This document shows, one piece after another, positions 8,109-16,932 of a stretch of DNA of 64,000 nt. Every line of letters starts with the position of its first letter. Positions within the stretch are counted from its first letter, which is position 1. The DNA comes from Granulicella paludicola. Lineage in GTDB: Bacteria > Acidobacteriota > Terriglobia > Terriglobales > Acidobacteriaceae. The stretch is from positions 1-64,000 of the forward strand of contig NZ_JAGSYC010000023.1 in NCBI RefSeq assembly GCF_025685545.1, read 5' to 3'. The translations under genes were made by a program, and so were the position numbers. The notes below the pieces were generated by a model. The model searched no databases. It saw only the letters and a list, made by a program, of their open reading frames with translations, and was not told the origin of the DNA.

Positions 8109-8861
8109 TTAGGCACTATTCAGCGGTAGCCCTGGAATCGGCTGCGGACATTCCAGCATCTCCGGCCCATTGTTCTTCACATTGCCCACCAGTGGATTGC
8201 AAGGGTTCATCTCCATCAGGTCTGACTCGTAAGGTCTGAGTAGGTCGATAGGTGGCTGCTCTGTCACCGTGCGGTCTAGCCACCGCGCCCAATCCCTCTC
8301 ATGGAGTATCACCGGCATACGGGTGTGAATCTCGCTCATCAACTCATTCGCTTCCGTCGTGATGATGCTAAAGGATTGCAGCCATGTGTCCGGCGTGTGC
8401 AGCGTGGAACCGGCTGGCTTCGGTTCCTTCCATGCGTCCCATAGGCCAGCGAAGGCGAACGGCTCACCGCTCTTCAGGCTGATCGCATAAGGCTGCTTCA
8501 CCGGCTTCTTCGCACCTGTATCGAGGGTCTTCCACTCATAGAAGAGATCAGCCGGAACAATACAGCGGCGAGACTTAAATGGGCCGCGCCATGTTGCACT
8601 GCTGGTAATGGTCTCGGCCTTGGCATTGATCGTGCTGAAGCCTTTCCACTCAGCTAGCGACTTAGCGAAGAACGGAACCAATCCCCATCGCAGTTTCACC
8701 ATCTCCCGCTCGGTAGAGTCTCGCTCCTCACGGATGACCGGCTGGAACGTGGATGGCGCAATGTTGTAGTTCGCTGTGAATGGTTCCTCGAAGATCTTCC
8801 CTACGTGGAAGGCCTCAGCGATCTGCTGCTTCTGTCGTCGGGTTGCATATCGTCCACACAT
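8109..8861 (-). CDS. yedK: SRAP-domain abasic-site protein (YedK/HMCES family)
   Basis: A 250-aa protein starting MCGRYA, in which Cys2 becomes the N-terminal residue that crosslinks to abasic sites in single-stranded DNA. Other family motifs are visible: NIAPS (residues about 33-37), the NAKAET segment, RCIVPADLFYEW (about 99-110) and IHTRMPVIL (about 179-187) with the conserved His. Length and architecture fit the family. The strong AAAGGAGG ribosome binding site 8-10 nt upstream supports the start. It lies in the prophage next to a 90-aa partner gene; SRAP genes often travel with SOS-inducible and phage genes. Function by homology is protection of stalled replication forks. Confidence 0.93.
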   Translation of the reverse strand: MCGRYATRRQKQQIAEAFHVGKIFEEPFTANYNIAPSTFQPVIREERDSTEREMVKLRWGLVPFFAKSLAEWKGFSTINAKAETITSSATWRGPFKSRRCIVPADLFYEWKTLDTGAKKPVKQPYAISLKSGEPFAFAGLWDAWKEPKPAGSTLHTPDTWLQSFSIITTEANELMSEIHTRMPVILHERDWARWLDRTVTEQPPIDLLRPYESDLMEMNPCNPLVGNVKNNGPEMLECPQPIPGLPLNSA

Positions 8862-8915
8862 GGATCGAGGTCCTCCTTTTGAGACTGAAATGCTATCGCG
8901 AACAAAGCGTCGGTG

Positions 8916-9188
8916 TCATGGCACAGTGTCCTCATCTGTTGGCATGTGCCAAGCAATGTCCTTGTGTCTAAAGAATTCTGGCTTACGTCGAGTCGCTGCG
9001 TCGAGCAATCGACTAGCGATCTTTACCGCAAAATCAAGCTCTGCCTCCCAATCTCTGTTCGAAAGATTCTCACTGTACTCAGGCGGACGCTTGGCAGTAC
9101 GTATCGCAAGGATGATGCTGGCCGAGATCATCAGGGTGGGGCCTAACCTCTCAAGGTCGATCTCTCTGTTGTATCCGCCGACCTTCAT
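8916..9188 (-). CDS. Hypothetical 90-aa prophage protein
   Basis: A 90-aa soluble, charged and mostly helical protein: an N-terminal hydrophobic helix (LGPTLMISASIILAIRTAK, residues about 15-33), then NRDWEAELDFAVKIASRLL, then an aromatic/charged end. The amino-acid make-up looks like a real protein, and it reads in the same direction as yedK, ending 55 nt before it. I do not recognise the family. Its ATG is preceded by AGGATGG, a moderate ribosome binding site. The opposite strand is also open here (from 8776), but that reading is a weak shadow. Confidence 0.5.
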   Translation of the reverse strand: MKVGGYNREIDLERLGPTLMISASIILAIRTAKRPPEYSENLSNRDWEAELDFAVKIASRLLDAATRRKPEFFRHKDIAWHMPTDEDTVP

Positions 9189-9279
9189 GGCTCACCATCC
9201 TGCGAACAGCATAGGAGAATATAAGGCGAAAGTCATCAACAACGTTTTCCGCACCTGCAACCCCTTCATTCCACTTCAC

Positions 9280-9753
9280 ATGACCTCTCAGAAAGGCCCA
9301 GCCACCAATGGACACATCATGCTATTCGCTCCCCCATCACTGATGAGCATCATCAGCACCGCCGTCACAACAGTTCTCTGCCCTCTCATTGTTTGGGCCG
9401 TCCAGAAGCTCGTCCATCTCCTCGACCAGTTCACCATTCTTGAGGATCAGTTCATATCCATGCGCCAGGAGGTGAAGGCCCTCCAAGAATCGGACAAAGC
9501 CTCTGACCGCAAGTTGATCCTCCTGGAGGAAGCGATCACCGAGATCTCGGCGTTACGTGAACGCACCGATGAGCAGTTCTCGGAGATCAAAGCCGATCTC
9601 AAACAGCTGCCGCGCATCCTGACATTGCTAGAACAGTATGGTCAGGCAATCGCCAGCAGTGTTCCCCGCAACGAAGTGGAATCACGGCTCAGAGCCACTG
9701 AGGATCGGATACGCATGGTTGAGCAAGACATCAGAACGGGCAAGCAGAAATAG
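9280..9753 (+). CDS. Membrane-anchored coiled-coil protein (unknown)
   Basis: About 157 aa from the ATG at 9280. A hydrophobic segment (MSIISTAVTTVLCPLIVWAV, residues about 22-41) is followed by a long charged helix (about 45-150) with heptad-like Leu spacing and many Glu, Arg and Gln. The frame is open much further upstream, but that part runs antisense to yedK and the 90-aa gene and reads as noise. Starts at 9187, 9280 and 9319 are all possible; none has a strong ribosome binding site. It is the only plus-strand gene among the accessory genes. The shape (one membrane segment plus periplasmic or cytoplasmic coiled coil) could fit a lysis accessory or an anchor protein; I do not assign one. 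Confidence 0.55.
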   Translation: MTSQKGPATNGHIMLFAPPSLMSIISTAVTTVLCPLIVWAVQKLVHLLDQFTILEDQFISMRQEVKALQESDKASDRKLILLEEAITEISALRERTDEQFSEIKADLKQLPRILTLLEQYGQAIASSVPRNEVESRLRATEDRIRMVEQDIRTGKQK

Positions 9754-9772
9754 AAAAATAGTTGAGTTGGAA

Positions 9773-11752
9773 TCAACCTCGATATGCCTGCTTTTGTCGA
9801 GCCTCTTCTGACTGCGGGTCGATCATCCAATTCATTAGATCTTCGAGAACGAGTACTTCGAAAATAGGTTGAGAAGATCCATCAACGAACGCTTTATGTG
9901 TTGATCCAAAGATTTGACGAGTCGATCCCTCATCTCCAACCAACAGAGATTCAAGCGTGAATCGTTCTCGGTATGCTTTACCAGCGGTCCAGCACACAAC
10001 GAAATTGATGTGTTGCACGAACTTCAACTCTTTACCGAAGTCCGCCACTAGTCCATCAAGGGAGAATTTATATTCGAGAGTCTTTGGTTCAGTTTGGCCT
10101 TCTGGGAAATCACGGCTGATACCAAGACGCTGGGACTGACTTTCCCAGTAGATTGAGTCTTCTTTCCTGTAGTCCATCATGAAAAGTGAGTCATATCTAT
10201 CGATTGGAGATGTTGCGAAGAACCTAAAGCCTCTTAGCGTTTGCGCTCCTACCAATTCATGAAACAAGGCAATCACATCTTGCTCTTGCTGCGGCGTCGA
10301 TAAGAGGCTGATAGCGGTATCGGTAGACCTTCTAACAAGAGGGTGCTCATCGCGAAATCTTTCTTGCTCTCTCTTCCAATCGTAAAGAGCTTTATCGGGC
10401 GTTATTGATTGTGCTCCAGAATCTGCCCGAAGATGCGATATAAATCTTCGAAAGATTGTCACTACACGTTTGGCAAGTTCTTCAGCGAGATCAGTAAGCT
10501 CTGGTTGGAATACCTTTCTTCCCATATCTGGACTTCCGTCCTGAAAATGGACAATGATGTGAGAGTTGTTTTGATATCCAATCGCGCTTGTCAACGGGAT
10601 CACACTCACTTCACCTTGAGCCATGTTGTCCGAAGCTAATTGCATTCCCCCGTGCATGATTCTAAGTGCTTTTCTCAACCCGAGTACTTCGTCGTTAAGC
10701 CGATTCCACGTCTTCGCAGTGCTCAGGAATGCACCGTAAATCGCCACGTTATGCTTCTCGATGAGTTCGCGACCTTTCTCGTCTATAGCTGAGCCGAAAT
10801 CGGAGTCGTCTGCAAGGAGTGCATCTTTGTCCCAAATTTCCCAGATACAATCAAGTCGTTTAAATTCTTGCGGAAGACTCTTGAATTTGGTGCTGGCGTC
10901 TCCTTTAACAAGATTCTGTGATCGGATGATGTCTTCCAACTGTTGGACTTTCATGTCCGGAATTTCGTGAGGATAGTAGTACTCGGCTCTGTTCGTTTGA
11001 ACCACCGTGGGTTCGGCTTTCGACGCTATCACTTTGATCTCAATTTGAGGAGCAAAAGCGATACCGGAAAGGTACACCCCGCCAAGTGGAGTCTTGATTC
11101 TGAGCACATCAAGCCACTGCTTAGCTGAATAAGCACCGATCCAGGTGAAATCTCTGGGGCGCTCACCAGGGGCCTTGCCGCAAATGATTTCGAGACAAGT
11201 TCCTGACGGCTCGTTGACGAGTTCTGGTACGGCAAAGCCTTGAGACTCAAATGTGGGGCGTGGTATTACGCCTCTCTCGTCCTCTGCCCATTGTCGTCCC
11301 TGACGCAAAATTGCAGCCAACTCAGAGCCGTTCTTCTTGCTTTGAAGAGAAATGAATGAGAATCCATAAGCCAAGAAGGTTGCTCCGACGCCCTTCTCGC
11401 CGCGAACATTGGCTTGTTTCTTAAAGCTCACGTTCGGTCGAAAGCAGTACTTAAACTGATCCAAATCCATTCCCACACCATTGTCGACGATGCGGAAACT
11501 AGAGCCTGGTATGTCAATGGTGATCCAAATCTTCGGGGAGTAGCGTTCGCCTCTCTCCCTAGAAGCGATCTCCACGGCATCGAGAGAATTCTGAATGGCT
11601 TCAGAAAATAGATCGTAGAAGCCCGTATAGCTTCTTAGAATGTTGTGGACTACTCGCTTCGTTGCGTCCTCGAAGATCGCAGAGCCGCCACTGATCGTTT
11701 CATCCCCATGAGATAGTAGTGGATCAAAACCCTTCAAATCTTCCGTTGCCAT
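9773..11752 (-). CDS. GHKL-type (Hsp90/MutL-like) ATP-binding protein
   Basis: A 659-aa protein. The N-terminal Bergerat fold is clear: N box with E51, N55 and D58 (EAIQNSLDA), G1 box DNGVGM at 90-95, and the ATP lid RGEKGVGATF starting at 117. The following 500 residues are soluble and match no domain I can name. GHKL ATPases of this shape occur in MORC-like proteins, in stand-alone defence proteins and in restriction-associated genes. There is no histidine-kinase dimerisation domain, so it is not a signalling kinase. A GAGGG site 5 nt before the ATG supports the start. Its position between a tail module and the integrase makes a phage-defence cargo role plausible. Confidence 0.75.
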   Translation of the reverse strand: MATEDLKGFDPLLSHGDETISGGSAIFEDATKRVVHNILRSYTGFYDLFSEAIQNSLDAVEIASRERGERYSPKIWITIDIPGSSFRIVDNGVGMDLDQFKYCFRPNVSFKKQANVRGEKGVGATFLAYGFSFISLQSKKNGSELAAILRQGRQWAEDERGVIPRPTFESQGFAVPELVNEPSGTCLEIICGKAPGERPRDFTWIGAYSAKQWLDVLRIKTPLGGVYLSGIAFAPQIEIKVIASKAEPTVVQTNRAEYYYPHEIPDMKVQQLEDIIRSQNLVKGDASTKFKSLPQEFKRLDCIWEIWDKDALLADDSDFGSAIDEKGRELIEKHNVAIYGAFLSTAKTWNRLNDEVLGLRKALRIMHGGMQLASDNMAQGEVSVIPLTSAIGYQNNSHIIVHFQDGSPDMGRKVFQPELTDLAEELAKRVVTIFRRFISHLRADSGAQSITPDKALYDWKREQERFRDEHPLVRRSTDTAISLLSTPQQEQDVIALFHELVGAQTLRGFRFFATSPIDRYDSLFMMDYRKEDSIYWESQSQRLGISRDFPEGQTEPKTLEYKFSLDGLVADFGKELKFVQHINFVVCWTAGKAYRERFTLESLLVGDEGSTRQIFGSTHKAFVDGSSQPIFEVLVLEDLMNWMIDPQSEEARQKQAYRG

Positions 11753-11863
11753 TCTTACCCTCTATGTACTCGTTGTCATTACAACACAGCATAGTTGAGC
11801 CACTATGCACATTCACACAATCTCAGCGTTGCTGAGCGTGTGTGTCGGGTCTGGGAAGCTGCT

Positions 11864-12709
11864 TTACCATTTCGACAATGCTGAGACGAGGTTGTAAAAA
11901 TACCAGCCTTCGTCCATCATTCCTAGCTTGCTCGGAATGAACACCTTCCCAGGGCCGTGGTTTCCATGTATTCCGAAGCCGTCAACAAACGACTCAAAGC
12001 GCAAGATGGAAGGGTAGGGGAGACGAAAATTTCTGTGCTGGCCGCTGTAAATGATGGACTTCGTTGTGATCACCATCAAGCCATCATCAATCGGCACAAG
12101 GCCTGTCTGGGACGTTCGCGGCTGTGACATTCCTACACGATAGTAGAGGCCTCCGCCAATGGGGAGACCTACCGACTGGAAGCTTCGTCCAGTAGGTATA
12201 GATCGATATTCAGCCAAGGTGGCGTAGCGGCGAAGGATAGGAAACTCATCATGCTGGAAATTGAAGTCATCAAAACCGCCGGGTTGCGCGTATGGAACCT
12301 GACCGTGAAGTACCTGATAAAGAGTGTTCGCATGTAGTGCCGAAAGGAAACCGGGGAAGTTTGCTCGTTCCTTAATGTCCCGCTCTGACCACTTTGAATC
12401 TGCTGCGCTGTAGTAGCTTCCTAGCCGTTCAAGTTCGTCATCACTGATGGGTTTCGATAAGACAGCTTCCAGAATCGCTGCATCCGATGAACGAAGCATC
12501 AACTTGCGAACCTCCTCTTCGAGGAGACGACCTTCGAACTGAAGCCTCGCTATAACGGGCGCTATCTTCGCCGGTTGCTTCCCTGTGGCTACTGCCATTT
12601 TCACAGCGTCTGCAATTTGCCTACGCGCAGCTTCAGCCTCTGCGGCGCACGCCGTGTGTTCACTCTTAAACAGTCCTGCTTTCTCGCGACAGTAGGTACA
12701 ATTTGCCAT
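11864..12709 (-). CDS. Hypothetical protein with N-terminal CxxC and C-terminal PH-like region
   Basis: A 281-aa protein. The N-terminus has CTYC (residues 4-7) and a further H and C (EHTAC, about 17-21), which may bind zinc. Residues 60-110 are helical. The last 75 residues (VITTKSIIYSG, FRLPYPSILRFE, KVFIPSKLG) resemble bacterial PH or SHOCT-linked domains that carry a 'TxxxIxY' strand pattern. A 6-bp hairpin (11822-11836) lies just after its stop. No enzymatic residues are visible. It is the last accessory gene before the integrase, likely cargo. The name is descriptive only. Confidence 0.6.
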   Translation of the reverse strand: MANCTYCREKAGLFKSEHTACAAEAEAARRQIADAVKMAVATGKQPAKIAPVIARLQFEGRLLEEEVRKLMLRSSDAAILEAVLSKPISDDELERLGSYYSAADSKWSERDIKERANFPGFLSALHANTLYQVLHGQVPYAQPGGFDDFNFQHDEFPILRRYATLAEYRSIPTGRSFQSVGLPIGGGLYYRVGMSQPRTSQTGLVPIDDGLMVITTKSIIYSGQHRNFRLPYPSILRFESFVDGFGIHGNHGPGKVFIPSKLGMMDEGWYFYNLVSALSKW

Positions 12710-12747
12710 CTCTACGCTCCTACGCTAGTTGCAGAGATCATACCGAC

Positions 12748-13914
12748 TCAAGCTGCCTTATGGTTCAACACAGCCATAGCGTCCAAGACCTGAGACGGCG
12801 CAAAGTGAGCGTACCGCATCGTAGAGGCGATGCTGCTGTGGCCCGCTGCCTCTTGTACGACCTTCAGATGAACCCCAGCTTGGACCAGCCGCGAGCAGAA
12901 TGTATGCCGATTGTCATGCCAGCGGTAGTTCTCGATCTTCGCCTGTCTTAGAGCCTCAGCCCACCACTTCTTATTCTCACCCTTGGCAAAGACTGAATCC
13001 TTTGGTGCTGTACTAGGCTGTTCTCTGGATCGCCCCCGACGTTCAAGGCTCAATAGCAATAGTTCATTTAGCGCCTTTGCTACATCGTCAATGATGTATG
13101 CGTTCCTGGGCTTCCCATTCTTCGTCACCCGCAGTCGCATCACACGCCGATTGAAGTCGATATCGGGCCAGACTAGGTTGTATTGCTCACTCTTACGAAT
13201 ACCTGACTTGACGGAAACTTCGAACTCCAGAAGACGCTGGATCGCCTCTTTACGAAGCTGGGGATGTTGTTCTGGATCATACTGCTCTATCCAGCCATTC
13301 AGGACCGCCCGAAGGCGCTCTTCTTCATCAGCTGACAGGAATCGTTCAACGCCATTCCCTACATGCTTCAGCGGTACGTCAACCGCCGGATTCACATCAA
13401 CCTGGTCCTTACGTCTGCCATGCCTATAAATCTTGGAGAATGTGCCGCGCAGTTTATTTATCGTGGCGTTTGCGAGTTCCCTGTCCTCCTGAACCGCATC
13501 GAGCCAGTCCTCAATTTCGCTAGACTTGATGCTTGCGGCTGGCCGATCCCCAAACTCATCCTTGATTTCCCGAATGCGTCGGGGAGGGTTCTTCTGATCG
13601 CGGTACTCCTCAGGATGGGCCTTCACATAGGCAAGGAAGTCATCACAGAGTTTGCCTAACGTAATCCCGGTGGCGTGGCGGTTCAGCTCTGTGAAGGTCA
13701 GAACATGTTTCTTGGCGCTGCGAGGGAGAACGCCCTCGCCAGATCGCCTGATAGTTCGAGCTTTCTCCGCATAGGAGACAGCAGCAGCATGATCCTCGCC
13801 GAAGGATTTGCGGACCCATTTCCCATCTACGCGGTAGCGGGCATACCAGTTGCCGCTTCCCTCAGGCCTCTCATAGACCCCTTTCACTTTCAGGTGCTTC
13901 CGACCTCTCGCCAT
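12748..13914 (-). CDS. int: Tyrosine recombinase (prophage integrase)
   Basis: A 388-aa site-specific recombinase. The N-terminal arm-binding part (residues 12-40, GNWYARYRVDGKW) is followed by a core-binding SAM-like domain (about 85-180). The catalytic domain carries Arg240 (SGIRKSEQ), a beta-hairpin Lys in VTKNGKPR (about 264), His333 and Arg336 (HDNRHTF), His359 (GHSS) and nucleophile Tyr368 (MRYAH). All catalytic residues are present, so it may be active. It lies about 190 nt from the attR copy of tRNA-Lys(UUU), the usual arrangement of integrase and its target. A CGGAG site lies just before the ATG. Confidence 0.95.
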   Translation of the reverse strand: MARGRKHLKVKGVYERPEGSGNWYARYRVDGKWVRKSFGEDHAAAVSYAEKARTIRRSGEGVLPRSAKKHVLTFTELNRHATGITLGKLCDDFLAYVKAHPEEYRDQKNPPRRIREIKDEFGDRPAASIKSSEIEDWLDAVQEDRELANATINKLRGTFSKIYRHGRRKDQVDVNPAVDVPLKHVGNGVERFLSADEEERLRAVLNGWIEQYDPEQHPQLRKEAIQRLLEFEVSVKSGIRKSEQYNLVWPDIDFNRRVMRLRVTKNGKPRNAYIIDDVAKALNELLLLSLERRGRSREQPSTAPKDSVFAKGENKKWWAEALRQAKIENYRWHDNRHTFCSRLVQAGVHLKVVQEAAGHSSIASTMRYAHFAPSQVLDAMAVLNHKAA

Positions 13915-13940
13915 TGTTCTCCGACGCCTCCATGCTCCTT

Positions 13941-13968
13941 AATTGTGGCATGAAACTGTGTCACAATT
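13941..13968. promoter_or_regulatory. Inverted repeat upstream of the integrase
   Basis: AATTGTG (13941-13947) and CACAATT (13962-13968) form an inverted repeat 27 nt upstream of the integrase start. It could be an operator or an integrase arm-type binding site within attP-derived DNA. No sequence evidence separates these options. Confidence 0.3.
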
Positions 13969-14107
13969 GAGTCACTTTTTGCAGGTAGTTCCGGCGACGC
14001 TGTGCGACACGAGGCGACAGAAGAATTGTCATATACCATTGATTAATATAGGGTTATTTGCATTGATTGCCGACGGGTGCAACAGAGTGCTGTCACCAAT
14101 TTTCGTC

Positions 14108-14152
14108 CTTTTAAGGCGCTGGTCCTGGGTTCGAACCCCAGCCCGCTCACCA
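14108..14152 (+). other. attR: 3' half of tRNA-Lys(UUU)
   Basis: The sequence is the 3' part of a tRNA: anticodon loop CTTTTAA (14108-14114, anticodon TTT), stem strand GGCGC, a 5-nt variable region, T-stem CTGGG (14125-14129) and CCCAG (14137-14141) around TTCGAAC, acceptor strand CCCGCTC, discriminator A and CCA (14150-14152). The matching 5' half (GAGCGGG and so on) is absent upstream. It is therefore a duplicated 3' fragment left by prophage integration into a tRNA-Lys(UUU) gene, with the crossover at or near the anticodon loop. The rebuilt full gene should be at the left prophage end. Confidence 0.85.
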
Positions 14153-14185
14153 CTTTCCCATTTCCAATTAAACCCGCAAAGCGGA

Positions 14186-15400
14186 TCAGGACGTCGGCTT
14201 GTCCGGCACGTCCATTCGCGTGCAGAACTCGTCCAGAAATCGCTGGCTGTACGCGTCTAGCAGCGCCTGGACTTTCTCTGCCGACGATGACTTTACGATC
14301 AGACCAGCGTGATGGTGTTTGTGCATCCGCAACACCACCTCCAGCGCATCGTAGCTCGAAATATCCGGCGTTTCCTGCTTAGCAAGACAAATCACGCTGC
14401 CCGCGTAGTCGGCGCTCAGGAGTGGCAGCTGATAGACCTCGCCGCGCAGCTCAGCGACCTCGATCTTCGCCCACTCTGCCCAGGGATTGACGCCTGCCGC
14501 AAACTCCACGACCTCGGCAATGTAGGCCCCGCCCACGCGGGCAGCTGTCTCCAGGAAGTAAAACCTGCCGTCGGTATGAGCTCGGATGAACTCGGTATGC
14601 GTAATACCTGTGACAGCGCCAAGAGCAGCAATCGTCTGAGCATGAATCGCAAACAAAGCCTTCGCCTCTTCGCCTTCACGGTCGAGCGTACGCGTGGTGA
14701 ACACACCGCCTTCGTGCATCGTCTGCATCGGAGGTCGCCCGTACTTATGAGCAGCGGCAAACTTCAGCTCGCCATGCCACCAGATGGCGTCTACGTGGAA
14801 GACCTCACCTGGCACAAAGCTTTCCAGCAGGTGATGGCTTGCCTCATCACCAAGCTGCTCCAGCACCGGCCAGATCTCCGCTTGGCTGGCGATCTTCTTG
14901 ATGCCGATGGCCGAAGCGCTCGAGCGTGGCTTCAATAACCATGGGCCGCGCACTTTCTCCATGAACGCCCACAACGCATGATGATTGGCCACGGACGAAA
15001 ACGCCGGCACTGCGATGCCTCCGCGCAGGGCGCCCTCGCGCATCGCCAGCTTGTCGCGAAAGAACCTCGTCGCCGTCTGTCCCATGCCCGGCAGCCGCAG
15101 ATGCTCGCGTACCAGCGCGGCCAGCTCCAGGTCGAACTCATCGAGCGCCACCACGCGCCCATAGTTGTTATGCCGAAACAGCCGCGTGACAAAGGCAAGT
15201 GCCTCATCCAGATGCTCGAAATTGTCTGGCATGAAGTGGACCTGGCTCAGCGAATCCCACGGCCAGTCCGCGTGGCGCAGTTTCTCCACTGTCAACAGTG
15301 TCACAGGTACACCTGTCTGCGCTGCGGCGCGAAGAAACGCCTGTCCTTTTTCGTAGGTACTAATGCAAAGAATTCCCGGCTGCTTCTGCTCTTCCACCAT
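14186..15400 (-). CDS. ATP-grasp enzyme
   Basis: A 404-aa protein of the ATP-grasp superfamily, which joins a carboxylate to an amine or thiol through an acylphosphate. The central region has [16 protein letters not shown] (residues about 153-168, the ATP lid and Lys), an [12 protein letters not shown] stretch, and metal-binding residues near THTEF and [10 protein letters not shown] (about 295-320). The N-terminus looks like the nucleotide-binding pre-ATP-grasp fold. The substrate is unknown. It starts after GGAGG with a 7-nt spacer and follows hldE by 20 nt, so it is the last gene of the LPS-type operon. A carbohydrate or peptide ligase role is possible but not shown. Confidence 0.8.
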   Translation of the reverse strand: MVEEQKQPGILCISTYEKGQAFLRAAAQTGVPVTLLTVEKLRHADWPWDSLSQVHFMPDNFEHLDEALAFVTRLFRHNNYGRVVALDEFDLELAALVREHLRLPGMGQTATRFFRDKLAMREGALRGGIAVPAFSSVANHHALWAFMEKVRGPWLLKPRSSASAIGIKKIASQAEIWPVLEQLGDEASHHLLESFVPGEVFHVDAIWWHGELKFAAAHKYGRPPMQTMHEGGVFTTRTLDREGEEAKALFAIHAQTIAALGAVTGITHTEFIRAHTDGRFYFLETAARVGGAYIAEVVEFAAGVNPWAEWAKIEVAELRGEVYQLPLLSADYAGSVICLAKQETPDISSYDALEVVLRMHKHHHAGLIVKSSSAEKVQALLDAYSQRFLDEFCTRMDVPDKPTS

Positions 15401-15420
15401 CGCAACGCCTCCGAAGTTGT

Positions 15421-16890
15421 TTACGTATTCTCCGTCATCTTTTTCACGATACTGGTCGTCGAAAAGCCCTGTACAGTTGGGACAATCGCGACACGACCAC
15501 CCGCGGCAATCACAAGCTCATGGCCGACCACCGTCTCCACGCTGTAGTCGCCGCCCTTTACGAGGACGTCCGGCTTCAGCGCTGCGATCAGCTCCAGCGG
15601 AGTATCTTCGTCGAACAATACCACGGCATCGACCGCGGCTAAAGCGGACATCACGCGTGCCCTTTCGCGTTCACCAACAACTGGTCGCGTCGGCCCTTTT
15701 AGCCTCTGCACCGAAGCATCCGTATTCAGCCCAAGGACCAGCTTCGATCCAAAGCCGCGACATTCTTCAAGTAACGTCACATGACCGACATGCAGGAGGT
15801 CGAAGCAACCGTTGGTGAAGACGATGGTCTCGCCCGCTGCGCGCCACTCAGCCACGCGACGCGACGCCTGATCGATCGTCAACACCTTTTCACCGCTGCG
15901 AATGCCGCTCGAAGGCGTCAGCGCAGCCACCAGTTCATGACTGGCAATCGGAACGGTGCCGACCTTGCCGACGACGATGCCTGCGGCAAGGTTGGCAAGC
16001 TCGACTGCCGACTCCATCGGCAGACCGCCAGCCATCGCTGCTGCCAGAGTTGCGATCACCGTATCGCCCGCGCCGGAGACATCGAAGACCTCGCGCGCGC
16101 GGGCTGGCGATTGATGCACACCAGATTCCGACAGCACGCGAATGCCCTTCTCGCTCATCGTCACGGTGAGGTACTCAATGCCATGATTGAGTCGCTGGAT
16201 TTCACCAGCCACCATGAGGGCATCGAGGCGGTGCGCGTCCACGTCGGTCGCCAGCGCAAGTTCGCCGAGGTTGGGGCAGACCATCGTCGCACCTGCGTAC
16301 TTGCCGAGATCTGGCGTCTTCGGGTCAGCAAAAACCGGGACTTTCAGCTCGCGAGCTTTTTCGATGATGCCCGCGCACAGCTCACGCGTCAGAACGCCCT
16401 TGGCGTAATCAGACAAGATGACGGCGTCAACCTTTTCGAGCAGCGGATTCAGTCGCTCCCACAAGCGTCGACGATCCTGCACGGCGGGCTGCTCGCGGCT
16501 TTCGATATCCAGCCGCAACAGCTGCTGTCTGCGGCCTACGATGCGGGTCTTCGAGATCGTCGGCAGTGAGGTTGTTACGACGCCGACAGTGTCGACCTTG
16601 GCTTCTTCGAGGATGGCTGCGAGTTCATGTTGTTCACCGTCGTCGCCCCAGAAGCCGGCCAGCATCGCCTGGCAGCCGAGACCTGCGAGGTTCATGGCGA
16701 CGTTTGCGGCTCCGCCTGCGCGCTCGTAGCGCTGTGCGTGGCGCAGGACAGGAACTGGCGCTTCAGGCGAGATACGATCGACTTCACCGAGAATGTAGCG
16801 GTCGAGCATGAGGTCGCCGACGACCAGCACCTTCAGGTGGCTGAAGCCAGATTCCAGCAACCCGAGCACTGCATGAACGTCCTTCAGCAT
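15421..16890 (-). CDS. hldE: Bifunctional heptose-7-phosphate kinase / heptose-1-phosphate adenylyltransferase HldE
   Basis: A 489-aa fusion for ADP-heptose synthesis, the precursor of the LPS inner core. The N-terminal PfkB-type kinase (residues about 15-325) shows ANVAMNLAGLG and the catalytic DVSGAGDT (the Asp is the base). The C-terminal nucleotidyltransferase (about 350-480) shows TNGCFDLLHVGH with the HxGH signature. Length and domain order match HldE. It follows a heptosyltransferase by 42 nt, consistent with one LPS core operon. Confidence 0.95.
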   Translation of the reverse strand: MLKDVHAVLGLLESGFSHLKVLVVGDLMLDRYILGEVDRISPEAPVPVLRHAQRYERAGGAANVAMNLAGLGCQAMLAGFWGDDGEQHELAAILEEAKVDTVGVVTTSLPTISKTRIVGRRQQLLRLDIESREQPAVQDRRRLWERLNPLLEKVDAVILSDYAKGVLTRELCAGIIEKARELKVPVFADPKTPDLGKYAGATMVCPNLGELALATDVDAHRLDALMVAGEIQRLNHGIEYLTVTMSEKGIRVLSESGVHQSPARAREVFDVSGAGDTVIATLAAAMAGGLPMESAVELANLAAGIVVGKVGTVPIASHELVAALTPSSGIRSGEKVLTIDQASRRVAEWRAAGETIVFTNGCFDLLHVGHVTLLEECRGFGSKLVLGLNTDASVQRLKGPTRPVVGERERARVMSALAAVDAVVLFDEDTPLELIAALKPDVLVKGGDYSVETVVGHELVIAAGGRVAIVPTVQGFSTTSIVKKMTENT

Positions 16891-16932
16891 TCGATCCGTC
16901 TCCGTTCACCATCATCGCATCTGCGAGGATTC

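Noticed and set aside
8776-9279. N-terminal extension of the coiled-coil gene
   Set aside because: It runs antisense to yedK and the 90-aa gene; its residues look random, so only the part from about 9280 is kept.
14050-14107. 5' half of the tRNA
   Set aside because: No GAGCGGG acceptor strand or D-arm can be found upstream, so the tRNA here is a fragment.
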